Source of the DNA: Candidatus Woesearchaeota archaeon CG07_land_8_20_14_0_80_44_23
GTDB lineage: Archaea; Nanobdellota; Nanobdellia; Woesearchaeales; 0-14-0-80-44-23
Length of the DNA: 8,670 bases
Reading direction: 5' to 3'
Assembly: GCA_002779235.1 (NCBI GenBank)
Contig: PEXD01000028.1
Coordinates: forward strand, 1-8,670
This document shows positions 1 to 5,181 of this stretch, piece after piece. The notes below the pieces were generated by a model. The model saw nothing but the letters and a program-made list of their open reading frames with translations. It had not been told where the DNA came from and did no database searches. Every line of letters begins with the position of its first letter. The first letter of the stretch is position 1. Both the position numbers and the translations under genes were made by a program.

Positions 1-74
1 AAAATCCGCGATTAAGAGAGCGTCCGGTCAAACTCCGGACTTTAGTCCGGAGTAGGACGCTCTCAGCGGATTTT
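1..74. repeat. Nested three-tier inverted repeat (large hairpin)
   Basis: Three perfect stems are stacked: 1-9 with 66-74 (9 bp), 16-25 with 55-64 (10 bp) and 32-40 with 45-53 (9 bp, loop TTTA at 41-44). Small asymmetric internal loops separate them. The top stem with its CTTTAG apex followed by AGTAGGA resembles the right-end/omega-RNA hairpin of IS200/IS605-type (TnpB) elements, but no tnpA or tnpB is in the window and the two outer stems are not usual for such ends. The right arm ends in TTTTT at 71-75, so it could also act as a transcription terminator for a gene to the left. It lies directly before the ATG at 76. The structure is seen; its function is not known. Confidence 0.8.
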
Positions 75-75
75 T

Positions 76-408
76 ATGATTCTAGGAACAATAGGGCTTG
101 AAGGAATCTTAAAACTTGCTGATGGCAAGGACAGAAAATGTTATTTTGAAGATGCTATTGCCTATCTGGACGGCAAACTTGATGAGCCAGTTACTTTCGT
201 AAGAAAGGTTCACGGTATTCTGTCAGAAAAAATTTGTGACGTGAGAAATAACTACAAATGGTCTGAGCTTCACAGAGTATTCATTCCAAATGGTTTTTCA
301 ATGACTCTTTCAGAGATGAATGAACAGCAATATGGGCAATTCCGCGATTCTCTTGAAAAGCCCTCTCATTATGAGAAGATTATCATCTGGTTGAAGGAGA
401 ACAGATAA
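76..408 (+). CDS. Hypothetical protein, 110 aa
   Basis: I do not recognise this protein. It is soluble-looking and mixed alpha/beta in character, without a signal peptide, membrane segment, Cys cluster or obvious catalytic motif. It ends in a lysine- and glutamate-rich helix (YEKIIIWLKENR). The ATG at 76 is the first start after an in-frame stop at 13-15. There is no Shine-Dalgarno sequence: the base of the large hairpin at 1-74 directly precedes the start, so translation would be leaderless or affected by that structure. It looks more AT-rich than the genes further right, which could mean recent acquisition or weak constraint. It stands alone, 47 bases before the tRNA-Ser. It is probably real because the frame is clean and the composition protein-like. 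Confidence 0.6.
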   Translation: MILGTIGLEGILKLADGKDRKCYFEDAIAYLDGKLDEPVTFVRKVHGILSEKICDVRNNYKWSELHRVFIPNGFSMTLSEMNEQQYGQFRDSLEKPSHYEKIIIWLKENR

Positions 409-417
409 AAACAAAAT

Positions 418-427
418 ATTTAAAAAC
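418..427 (+). promoter_or_regulatory. TATA box of tRNA-Ser
   Basis: ATTTAAAAAC is centred about 34 bases before the mature tRNA 5' end, the spacing expected for an archaeal TATA box with a short 5' leader trimmed by RNase P. Confidence 0.55.
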
Positions 428-455
428 AAACATCCTGCCCAGTTTCATCACTTGT

Positions 456-539
456 GCCGCGGTCGCATAATCTGGTATTGCGCCAGCCTTGAGAGCTGGT
501 GCCTGAAAGGGCATCCCGGTTCAAATCCGGGCCGCGGCG
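456..539 (+). tRNA. tRNA-Ser (anticodon TGA)
   Basis: This is a class II tRNA of 84 nt. The acceptor stem GCCGCGG (456-462) pairs with CCGCGGC (532-538), and the discriminator is G539, as expected for archaeal serine tRNA. The D stem GCA/TGC is at 465-467/479-481. The anticodon stem CCAGC/GCTGG (483-487/495-499) encloses loop CTTGAGA with anticodon TGA at 490-492, reading UCA. The long variable arm (500-514) has a TGCCT/GGGCA stem capped by GAAA. The T stem CCCGG/CCGGG (515-519/527-531) encloses TTCAAAT. CCA is not encoded and there is no intron. The minus-strand potassium-transport operon converges on it, ending 25 bases downstream. Confidence 0.96.
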
Positions 540-550
540 CTTATTCCCCC

Positions 551-562
551 TTTTTTCTTTTT
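551..562 (+). terminator. T-run terminator after tRNA-Ser
   Basis: A TTTTTTCTTTTT tract starts 12 bases after the tRNA. Archaeal RNA polymerase stops at such oligo-T tracts without needing a hairpin. Confidence 0.55.
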
Positions 563-564
563 GC

Positions 565-1221
565 TCACTTGTTTGCAAAGTCATTTATGAACTTCTTTAT
601 GTTCGCATGGCGCCCTATCAGGAACAGGATGTCGCCCTGCTTCAGCTCATCTGTCCGGGAAGGAACAACGATTATCTCATCTTTTCTCTTTATTGCAATT
701 ATTGAAACATTGTATTTTTTCCTGAAGTCCAGCTGCATGAGAGTTTTTCCGATGAGCCCCCTTGGCACCGCCAGCTCCTGCACGCTGTATTCCTTTGAAA
801 TCTCAATGTATTCCAGGATTTCTGATGAGACAAGCTGGTTGGCAAGCCTTATCCCGGAATCCTGCTCAGGAAATACTACCTTTGTGGCCCCGACTTTCTG
901 AAGAGCCATTCCATGAATCTCGTCGTCTGCCTTGGCAATTATCTTTTTGACTCCCATCTCAGCCAGCACCAAGGTTATTATAATGGCCGAGGAGTTGCCT
1001 GTTGCTATGATTGCGGTGTCGCAGTTTGCGACTCCCGCCTCTCTCAGCGAAAGCGGGTCTGTTGCGTTCGCCTGCTTGGCGTAAGCCACAAAATCCTTTA
1101 TCGCATTAACCTTCGCTTCATCCTCGTCAATTGCAATCACTGTTTCGCCCAGCTGCCCAAGAGTTTTTGCGACTGTGCTTCCGAATCTTCCCAATCCTAT
1201 AACTGCAAACTGCCTTTTCAT
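565..1221 (-). CDS. trkA: K+ uptake regulatory subunit, TrkA/KtrA family (RCK)
   Basis: This is the cytosolic gating-ring subunit that binds nucleotide and controls the partner channel-like potassium transporter. At 218 aa it carries a single RCK unit, the KtrA-like length rather than the double TrkA of enterobacteria. The RCK_N Rossmann domain (about 1-125) shows GLGRFG with glycines 9, 11 and 14 and an acidic end to beta-2 (IDED, D32), the usual NAD(H)/ATP ribose contact. ANATDP at 51-56 is the common second nucleotide-pocket motif. The RCK_C domain is about 137-218. A GGTGAT Shine-Dalgarno sequence (complement of 1227-1232) lies 5 bases before the ATG and overlaps the stop of the membrane subunit upstream, so the two genes are co-transcribed and probably translationally coupled. 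KtrA and single-domain TrkA cannot be told apart firmly by eye. Confidence 0.93.
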   Translation of the reverse strand: MKRQFAVIGLGRFGSTVAKTLGQLGETVIAIDEDEAKVNAIKDFVAYAKQANATDPLSLREAGVANCDTAIIATGNSSAIIITLVLAEMGVKKIIAKADDEIHGMALQKVGATKVVFPEQDSGIRLANQLVSSEILEYIEISKEYSVQELAVPRGLIGKTLMQLDFRKKYNVSIIAIKRKDEIIVVPSRTDELKQGDILFLIGRHANIKKFINDFANK

Positions 1222-1227
1222 TTTTTA

Positions 1228-2604
1228 TCACCCGACTGAAACTTCTTCCTCTGGAAGAGTAATCCTGCATGTGCTGCAGTAGAACTTGAACAGCAGAAGC
1301 GGGGCCAGAATTCCCACACGCCCTATGAACATCACAATTGTGAGCACTAATTTTGAGAGCATATTCAAATTGGGCGTTATTCCAGTGGATAGCCCTACAG
1401 TTCCGAATGCTGAAACTGTTTCAAAAATGTTCTGCGAAAATGAGAAGCTGTTGAAAGCGCAGAGCAGCATGGTGTTAAAGTATACGAAGAGCAGGGACAG
1501 CACAATTATTGCAGCTGCTTTTATCACAGTGTCCTGTGAGATGCTTCTGTTGGAGATTTCTGTCCTTTTTTTGCCCCTCATATATGATGCAATTGAGGCA
1601 AGCACCACTATCAGGGTGACCGTTTTGATTCCGCCGCCTGTTCCGCCAGGGGATGCTCCTATGAACATCAGCAGAATTAGAGTCATGAGCCCTGCTGTCG
1701 TCATCTTTCCGATTTGTATCGTGTTGAAGCCGGCGGTTCTGGCTGTTACGGACTGGAAAAATGCTGCCAGGATTTTTCCGGTTGTGGAAAGCCCTCCTAG
1801 CGTTGCGGCATTATTGACTTCAAAAACCCAAATCAGAAGCGCTCCCCCCACGATTAAAACGGCGGTAGTTGTTAAAACTATCTTGGCATGCAAAGAGAGG
1901 CGCTTCTTGTGAACTGCTCTGCTGTAAAGATTGGAAAGCACTATGAAGCCGAGCCCTCCGCTGATTATCAAAGCCGCGATTGTAATGTTGACTACTGGGT
2001 CAGCCACATACGCAGTAAAGCTCTTGAAGTTTCCAAGGACATCAAAACCTGCGTTGTTGAATGCAGCTACTGCGTGGAATATGGCATATTTTATGGCTTT
2101 TTCAACGCCCAGATTGCGCCATTTCAAAAACAGTATGAAAGCGCCGCTGAACTCAAAAACCAAAACAAAGGAGAGGACGTGCTGCGCGAACCTTATTATC
2201 TGGGAAAGGGTTGGATAGCCCGTGTTTTCCTGAAAGATTATCCTGTTATTAATCGGAATCAGGCGTTTCAGGAGGATTGCCAGCAGTGTTGTCAGGGTCA
2301 TATATCCCAAGCCGCCTATCTGAATAAGGACAAGTATCACAATCTGCCCGAACAATGAGAAATAGGTGCCTGTGTCCTTTACTACAAGCCCTGTGACGCA
2401 TGTTGCAGAAGTGGCTGTGAAAAGCGCGTCAATGAATGAGGTCTGCTTGCCCTCTGCTGATGACGCAGGAAGCATGAGCAGGGCAGTTCCCATTAATATT
2501 ACAATTGCAAAGCTGAGAAGCATAAACTTTACAGGATTGACTTTTGTTTTTAAGAAGCCCTTTCTTATTATCAAATCTTTTAAAACTGCTTGTTCATCTG
2601 GCAT
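1228..2604 (-). CDS. trkH: K+ transporter membrane subunit, TrkH/KtrB family
   Basis: This is the integral membrane K+ (or K+/Na+) uptake subunit of the SKT superfamily, 458 aa with four pseudo-repeats of membrane helix, pore loop, membrane helix. All four filter segments are visible: TSATCVTGL (65-73, G72), NNAGFD (183-188, G186), ARTAGFN (288-294, G292) and FGTVGLSTG (400-408, G404). The glycine-rich stretch GASPGGTGGGIKT (316-328) corresponds to the intramembrane gating loop described for KtrB/TrkH. The length is KtrB-like. The start is chosen because about 25 polar residues precede the first membrane helix, as in the family; the Shine-Dalgarno match (GATGAG) is weak. Six bases separate its stop from trkA. 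The gene pair alone makes a complete Ktr/Trk system. Confidence 0.95.
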   Translation of the reverse strand: MPDEQAVLKDLIIRKGFLKTKVNPVKFMLLSFAIVILMGTALLMLPASSAEGKQTSFIDALFTATSATCVTGLVVKDTGTYFSLFGQIVILVLIQIGGLGYMTLTTLLAILLKRLIPINNRIIFQENTGYPTLSQIIRFAQHVLSFVLVFEFSGAFILFLKWRNLGVEKAIKYAIFHAVAAFNNAGFDVLGNFKSFTAYVADPVVNITIAALIISGGLGFIVLSNLYSRAVHKKRLSLHAKIVLTTTAVLIVGGALLIWVFEVNNAATLGGLSTTGKILAAFFQSVTARTAGFNTIQIGKMTTAGLMTLILLMFIGASPGGTGGGIKTVTLIVVLASIASYMRGKKRTEISNRSISQDTVIKAAAIIVLSLLFVYFNTMLLCAFNSFSFSQNIFETVSAFGTVGLSTGITPNLNMLSKLVLTIVMFIGRVGILAPLLLFKFYCSTCRITLPEEEVSVG

Positions 2605-2647
2605 TCTCTCATCTGTGTGCTTTGTTCTCTCCCATAATTTTTGAATT

Positions 2648-2657
2648 CTTTAAAAGG
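2648..2657 (-). promoter_or_regulatory. TATA box of the trkH-trkA operon
   Basis: On the minus strand this reads CCTTTTAAAG. It would place the transcript start near 2625, leaving a leader of about 20 bases before the trkH ATG at 2604. A second AT-rich candidate lies at 2664-2672. Confidence 0.5.
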
Positions 2658-2703
2658 TTTGTGCTTTTTAAGAATTGATTTTATTGCGCTGTTAAATTGA
2701 ATG

Positions 2704-2712
2704 AAAAAAATA
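2704..2712 (-). terminator. T-run terminator after tRNA-Glu
   Basis: The minus strand reads TTATTTTTTT starting a few bases after the tRNA discriminator. This is a standard archaeal oligo-T stop, and it separates the tRNA from the trkH promoter. Confidence 0.6.
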
Positions 2713-2714
2713 AC

Positions 2715-2899
2715 TGCCCCGAACGGGACTTTCACAAGCTTTTTCATTTGATTTTTCCAAAGGAAAAATCCCGAGGTTTTCGCCCGAATGGAAGAAAACC
2801 GCATTCCCTCAAGGCTTTTCCCGTAGGAAAAGGCTTGTTTTGAACCCGTGTCCCAGCCGTGAGAGGGCTGGATGATTGGCCGGACTACACTATCGGGGC
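2715..2899 (-). tRNA. tRNA-Glu (anticodon CTC) with a T-loop intron
   Basis: Reading the minus strand from 2899: acceptor GCCCCGA (2899-2893), D arm with GG in the loop, anticodon stem CAGCC/GGCTG with loop CTCTCAC and anticodon CTC (2863-2861), a 4-nt variable loop, T-stem strand ACGGG (2849-2845), then TTCAAA. After that the tRNA stops matching for 110 bases. It resumes with T (2728), T-stem strand CCCGT (2727-2723), acceptor strand TCGGGGC (2722-2716) and discriminator A (2715). All seven acceptor pairs and five T-stem pairs are perfect across the gap. Removing 2729-2838 gives a 75-nt tRNA with T-loop TTCAAAT. The D stem is weak (G-T, T-A, G-C), as is usual for archaeal tRNA-Glu. Processing needs the archaeal splicing endonuclease and RNA ligase. 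Confidence 0.95.
2729..2838 (-). other. 110-nt BHB intron in tRNA-Glu, position 59/60
   Basis: The junction forms a strict bulge-helix-bulge. The outer helix is the T stem (ACGGG/CCCGT). The 4-bp central helix is TTCA (2844-2841) with TGAA (2734-2731). The bulges are AAA (2840-2838) and AGT (2730-2728). The inner intron helix is CAAGC/GCTTG (2837-2833/2739-2735). Cutting after the second base of each bulge, the established rule for archaeal splicing endonuclease, leaves exons that join to a perfect 7-nt T-loop. The interior holds three hairpins: 2811-2836 with a C(TACG)G cap, 2775-2800 (7 bp, 12-nt loop) and 2750-2770 (9 bp perfect, 3-nt loop). No open frame for a homing endonuclease fits inside. 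The archaeal family would release the intron as a linear or circular RNA. Confidence 0.92.
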
Positions 2900-2925
2900 A
2901 ATAAATCATGATAACTAGGCACTGC

Positions 2926-2936
2926 TTTTTAAAATT
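2926..2936 (-). promoter_or_regulatory. TATA box of tRNA-Glu
   Basis: The minus strand reads AAATTTTAAAAAG across this stretch, about 30 bases before the tRNA 5' end at 2899. Confidence 0.55.
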
Positions 2937-2980
2937 TTTGTTTTATAGCGCTCTGTAGAAAATAATTAAATCTGAATAAC

Positions 2981-2994
2981 AAAAAATAAAAAAA
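2981..2994 (-). terminator. T-rich terminator after the DUF5679 gene
   Basis: The minus strand reads TTTTTTTATTTTTT starting 7 bases after the stop codon at 3002-3004, a typical archaeal T-rich stop. It insulates the tRNA-Glu promoter. Confidence 0.6.
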
Positions 2995-3001
2995 TGAAGT
3001 T

Positions 3002-3151
3002 TTACTTCTTTTTTCCAAGAATCCTGAAGACCTTTGTTCCGCAGACAGGGCATGTTCCCTGGGCTGCTTCCATTCCATTCTTCATTGTTATAGTTTTGGG
3101 GTCCTTTATCTCCACTTGCTTCTTGCATTTCATACATCTTCCGGTTGGCAT
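3002..3151 (-). CDS. DUF5679-type zinc-ribbon mini-protein, 49 aa
   Basis: This is a basic 49-residue protein with two Cys pairs, CMKC (C6, C9) and CPVC (C34, C37), a single treble-clef or zinc-ribbon knuckle binding one Zn. The features KKQVEIKDPK, then MKNG, then GTCPVCGTKVFRI match my memory of the small archaeal DUF5679 family, whose function is unknown; related ribbons occur at the C-terminus of some DNA topoisomerases. The start is supported by a strong AGGTGAT Shine-Dalgarno sequence (complement of 3159-3165), 7 bases before the ATG. A TATA-like box at 3199-3207 precedes it. A longer open frame overlaps it in another register but has no such signals and would break the Cys pattern. It lies divergently to rpl21e, which fits a nucleic-acid-related or translation-associated job; that part is inference. 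Confidence 0.88.
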   Translation of the reverse strand: MPTGRCMKCKKQVEIKDPKTITMKNGMEAAQGTCPVCGTKVFRILGKKK

Positions 3152-3198
3152 TTTGCTTATCACCTTCTAAGTTTAATGATTTCAATCAACGGTCTGCT

Positions 3199-3207
3199 GT
3201 TTAAAAA
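3199..3207 (-). promoter_or_regulatory. TATA box of the DUF5679 gene
   Basis: The minus strand reads TTTTTAAAC, about 50 bases before the ATG at 3151, giving a leader of roughly 25 bases that contains the AGGTGAT ribosome site. Confidence 0.45.
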
Positions 3208-3286
3208 ACACGGGCAGTTTATAAATTTTATCTAATTTCCTATTGAAAATCCATCAAAATCAGCGCAAAAATTAAAAAACAAAATC

Positions 3287-3296
3287 TTTTTAAATA
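3287..3296 (+). promoter_or_regulatory. TATA box of the rpl21e-rpo4 operon
   Basis: TTTTTAAATA with an A-rich BRE-like stretch just upstream predicts a start near 3318 and a leader of about 35 bases carrying AGGTG at 3341-3345. Confidence 0.55.
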
Positions 3297-3352
3297 GCCC
3301 CCATATCCTCCTTTGCAAAGAAAAATTTTCGCAAGTTTCAAGGTGCAACCAA

Positions 3353-3643
3353 ATGGCTAAGAGAATAGGCGGAACACGCAGGAAGACAAGGCATAAGCTC
3401 AAAAGGGCCAGGAATGAGAAGGGAAAGATTTCCGCATCAGCAATGCTCAGGGAGTTCAACACTGGCGACACTGTAATACTTCATCCGAACCCTGCAGTGC
3501 AGGATGGGGTGTTCTGCTTCAACTATTCAGGAAGGCACGCCATAGTTGTGGGAAAGAGGGGCGGATGCTATGAGGTGCTGGTAAGGGACGGCGGAAAGCA
3601 GAAGAAGCTGATTGTCCATCCAGTCCACCTTAAGAGGGTATAA
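3353..3643 (+). CDS. rpl21e: Large ribosomal subunit protein L21e
   Basis: This is a 96-aa basic protein of the archaeal/eukaryotic L21e (eL21) family, a component of the 50S subunit. The N-terminus MAKRIGGTRRKTRHKLKR is the conserved basic rRNA-binding tail. The body GDTVILHPNPAVQDG and YSGRHAIVVGKRGGCYEV is the SH3-like barrel signature, and the ending KKLIVHPVHLKRV is standard. Length and both termini are normal for the family. The ATG at 3353 is preceded by AGGTG at a spacing of 7. It is followed 37 bases later by rpo4, the conserved archaeal order, so the two share a transcript. Confidence 0.97.
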   Translation: MAKRIGGTRRKTRHKLKRARNEKGKISASAMLREFNTGDTVILHPNPAVQDGVFCFNYSGRHAIVVGKRGGCYEVLVRDGGKQKKLIVHPVHLKRV

Positions 3644-3680
3644 GCGCTTTTACACTTCAAAAACTATCGCGGGGTATAAA

Positions 3681-4034
3681 ATGGTAGATGCCAAGATTTT
3701 GGAAGAGAAGCCAATAACAATGGCTGAGCTGAAAGAGGAAGTTGACTCAATAAAGAAGAGGGATGCAGAGCCCAACTTCAGGGTCAATCAGACAGATGAC
3801 TACCTCGCATCATTCACCCATATTCTCGGGAAGAACGCCCTTGAGCTGAAAAAGCAGATTGAAAAGCTTGAAATACCAAGGTTCAAGGACGCCCAGATAT
3901 GCAAGATTGTGGACATAATGCCTGAAACAGTGGAGGAGCTCAAGTCAGTGCTGGAGGAGTACCCGATAACAATCGTGGAAAAGAACCTCAAGCGCATTGT
4001 GGAGCTTGTTGCCGGATACAAGGGCAAGAATTGA
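3681..4034 (+). CDS. rpo4: DNA-directed RNA polymerase subunit Rpo4 (RpoF)
   Basis: This is the archaeal counterpart of eukaryotic Rpb4. It pairs with Rpo7 to form the polymerase stalk, which helps open complex formation and binds the emerging RNA. The 117-aa length is typical. N-terminal strand VDAKILEEKPITMAELKEEV precedes a helical HRDC-like body. Signature text KDAQICKIVDIMPETVEELKSVL is followed by LKRIVELVAGYKGKN at the C-terminus. An in-frame ATG lies upstream at 3612, inside rpl21e, but it would add 23 residues with no family counterpart. The ATG at 3681 with GGGG a few bases upstream is preferred. It sits between L21e and the DUF655 gene as in many archaea. Confidence 0.94.
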   Translation: MVDAKILEEKPITMAELKEEVDSIKKRDAEPNFRVNQTDDYLASFTHILGKNALELKKQIEKLEIPRFKDAQICKIVDIMPETVEELKSVLEEYPITIVEKNLKRIVELVAGYKGKN

Positions 4035-4050
4035 CTTCTTTTAGAAAAGG

Positions 4051-4058
4051 TTTATAAA
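4051..4058 (+). promoter_or_regulatory. TATA box of the DUF655 gene (leaderless start)
   Basis: TTTATAAA is centred about 27 bases before the ATG at 4082, which puts transcription start at or next to the start codon. No Shine-Dalgarno sequence is present between them. This points to a leaderless mRNA separate from the rpl21e-rpo4 transcript. Confidence 0.6.
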
Positions 4059-4081
4059 AAAAACCGCCTTGAGAGCCTAAG

Positions 4082-4684
4082 ATGCAAGAAGACAAAATTA
4101 CAGCCGGAACAGGGAACCCGCCTCAGATGCAGAGGAGGCAGGAGGAGTATGCAATAGTCCTGGATTTCCTGCCAAATGGCTATCCATTTGATGCGAGACC
4201 AATGTTCAGGAAGACCTCCGTTGTGCAGGCAGTGGGCAAGATTACCCTCGCGCTGCTCGAGCTTGTGCCCAAGAAGGACATATTCCTGCAGCCCCACGAT
4301 GAGGTCTACATAGGGGACGGGAAGAGAGACAAGATACACCACATAGTGGGCAGGATAAAGTTTGAAAACCTCACTGCGAGCGCCTGTAAGGAGCTTGAGT
4401 TCATTGTCATCGAGTATGTCAAGAAGGAAGAAGCGAAGTTTGTCAACTTCTTCAACACCTCAGAGCCTCTGACAACAAGAATGCACAGGCTGGAGCTGCT
4501 CTCGGGGCTTGGCAAGAAGAAGATGTGGGAGATAGTTGAGGAGAGGCAGGTGAAGCCCTTCAAGAGCTTTGAAGACCTCAGGAAGAGGATACCCCTGATG
4601 CCCGACCCTGTAAAGCTGATTGCCAAAAGGATAATGGCTGAGCTGACAGGCAAAGAGAAGCACTATCTGTTCGTGCAGAACTAA
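4082..4684 (+). CDS. DUF655 family protein with helix-hairpin-helix
   Basis: This 200-aa archaeal protein carries the DUF655 hallmark YAIVLDFLPNGYP (23-35). An OB-like middle follows (about 40-120), including PHDEVYIGDGKRDKIHHIVGR. The C-terminal segment has a helix-hairpin-helix, ELLSGLGKKKMWEIVEER (138-155), which suggests nucleic-acid binding. The molecular function of the family is not established. The usual archaeal neighbourhood is rpl21e, rpo4, DUF655, then the rRNA dimethyltransferase KsgA, implying a link to ribosome biogenesis. Here ksgA does not follow: a convergent regulator gene starts its 3' end only 3 bases after this stop. Confidence 0.92.
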   Translation: MQEDKITAGTGNPPQMQRRQEEYAIVLDFLPNGYPFDARPMFRKTSVVQAVGKITLALLELVPKKDIFLQPHDEVYIGDGKRDKIHHIVGRIKFENLTASACKELEFIVIEYVKKEEAKFVNFFNTSEPLTTRMHRLELLSGLGKKKMWEIVEERQVKPFKSFEDLRKRIPLMPDPVKLIAKRIMAELTGKEKHYLFVQN

Positions 4685-4687
4685 AAC

Positions 4688-5164
4688 TCATTCAGCTTCC
4701 TTTGCAATGATTTCTATTAATTGCCTGTCAGCGAGGAAGGCCTCCCTTTTGAGTTCGTCTACGATGTAGTAAACCTGCTTGGCCTCTATCTTGAACTTTG
4801 ATTCAAGCCCTTCCATAAAGTCCTCAAGCTCCTTTATGTGCTTGAAAATCCCCTCTGCCAGGAAGTCGTAGCCGTTGTTTATCTGAAAAACAGAATTTAT
4901 GCTGTGATGCCTCATAAGGAATTCTTTTAACTCGTCCTTCTGCTCGTGGCTCACCTTGAACATCATGTTCGCCCGGGTGTAGAACCCTATCTTTGCAAAG
5001 TCAATTAGTGTAGTGTGCTTCTTTATGAGAGAGCCCTCGTTCATCTTCAGCCGGTCATATATTGTTGATATGGGTATGTGTATTTTCTTGCTCATATCTG
5101 TAAGCGATTCTCTCGCATTGTTCCTCAATTCTGCCATTATCAGCAAATCCTTTTTTGATACCAT
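4688..5164 (-). CDS. Lrp/AsnC-family transcriptional regulator
   Basis: This is a 158-aa protein. The N-terminal winged HTH (about 4-58) reads KKDLLIMAELRNNARESLTD, then MSKKIHIPISTIYDRL, the recognition-helix pattern of Lrp/AsnC proteins. A C-terminal alpha/beta RAM-like domain (about 62-148) includes NGYDFLAEGIFKHIKELEDF and YYIVDELKRE. The effector pocket glycines are not obvious, so ligand sensing is uncertain. The GGAGGA ribosome site (complement of 5172-5177) lies 7 bases before the ATG. An ATG 7 bases upstream is out of frame. It is 17 bases behind the unrecognised gene at 5182-5946 and almost certainly co-transcribed with it. The family usually regulates its own operon; a candidate operator lies at 5968-5986. 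Confidence 0.85.
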   Translation of the reverse strand: MVSKKDLLIMAELRNNARESLTDMSKKIHIPISTIYDRLKMNEGSLIKKHTTLIDFAKIGFYTRANMMFKVSHEQKDELKEFLMRHHSINSVFQINNGYDFLAEGIFKHIKELEDFMEGLESKFKIEAKQVYYIVDELKREAFLADRQLIEIIAKEAE

Positions 5165-5181
5165 TTTTCATTCCTCCTTTT

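Noticed and set aside
1..75. CRISPR repeat or tRNA fragment
   Set aside because: The element occurs once, with no spacers, and its stems do not match any tRNA arm arrangement.
452..901. Plus-strand frame over tRNA-Ser and trkA
   Set aside because: It starts just before the tRNA, translates through it and is antisense to the clear RCK protein; a shadow frame.
1286..2358. Plus-strand frames opposite trkH
   Set aside because: They are antisense shadows of a protein whose four pore motifs are unambiguous.
2729..2838. Box C/D guide RNA hidden in the tRNA intron, as in archaeal tRNA-Trp
   Set aside because: No RTGATGA or CTGA boxes are visible on the transcribed strand.
2715..2899. Split (trans-spliced) tRNA or two tRNA fragments
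   Set aside because: Both halves lie in order on one strand, 110 nt apart, with a cis BHB joining them, one promoter in front and one T-run behind.
2580..2909. Open minus-strand frame of 109 codons spanning the tRNA-Glu and trkH start
   Set aside because: It is the translation of the tRNA, its intron and the trkH promoter; it has no ribosome site and overlaps trkH out of frame.
2943..3185. Open minus-strand frame of 80 codons
   Set aside because: It overlaps the zinc-ribbon gene in another register, has no ribosome site and reads through the T-rich terminator.
3612..3680. Upstream start for Rpo4
   Set aside because: It would add 23 non-conserved residues and begin inside rpl21e; the ATG at 3681 gives the family's normal N-terminus.
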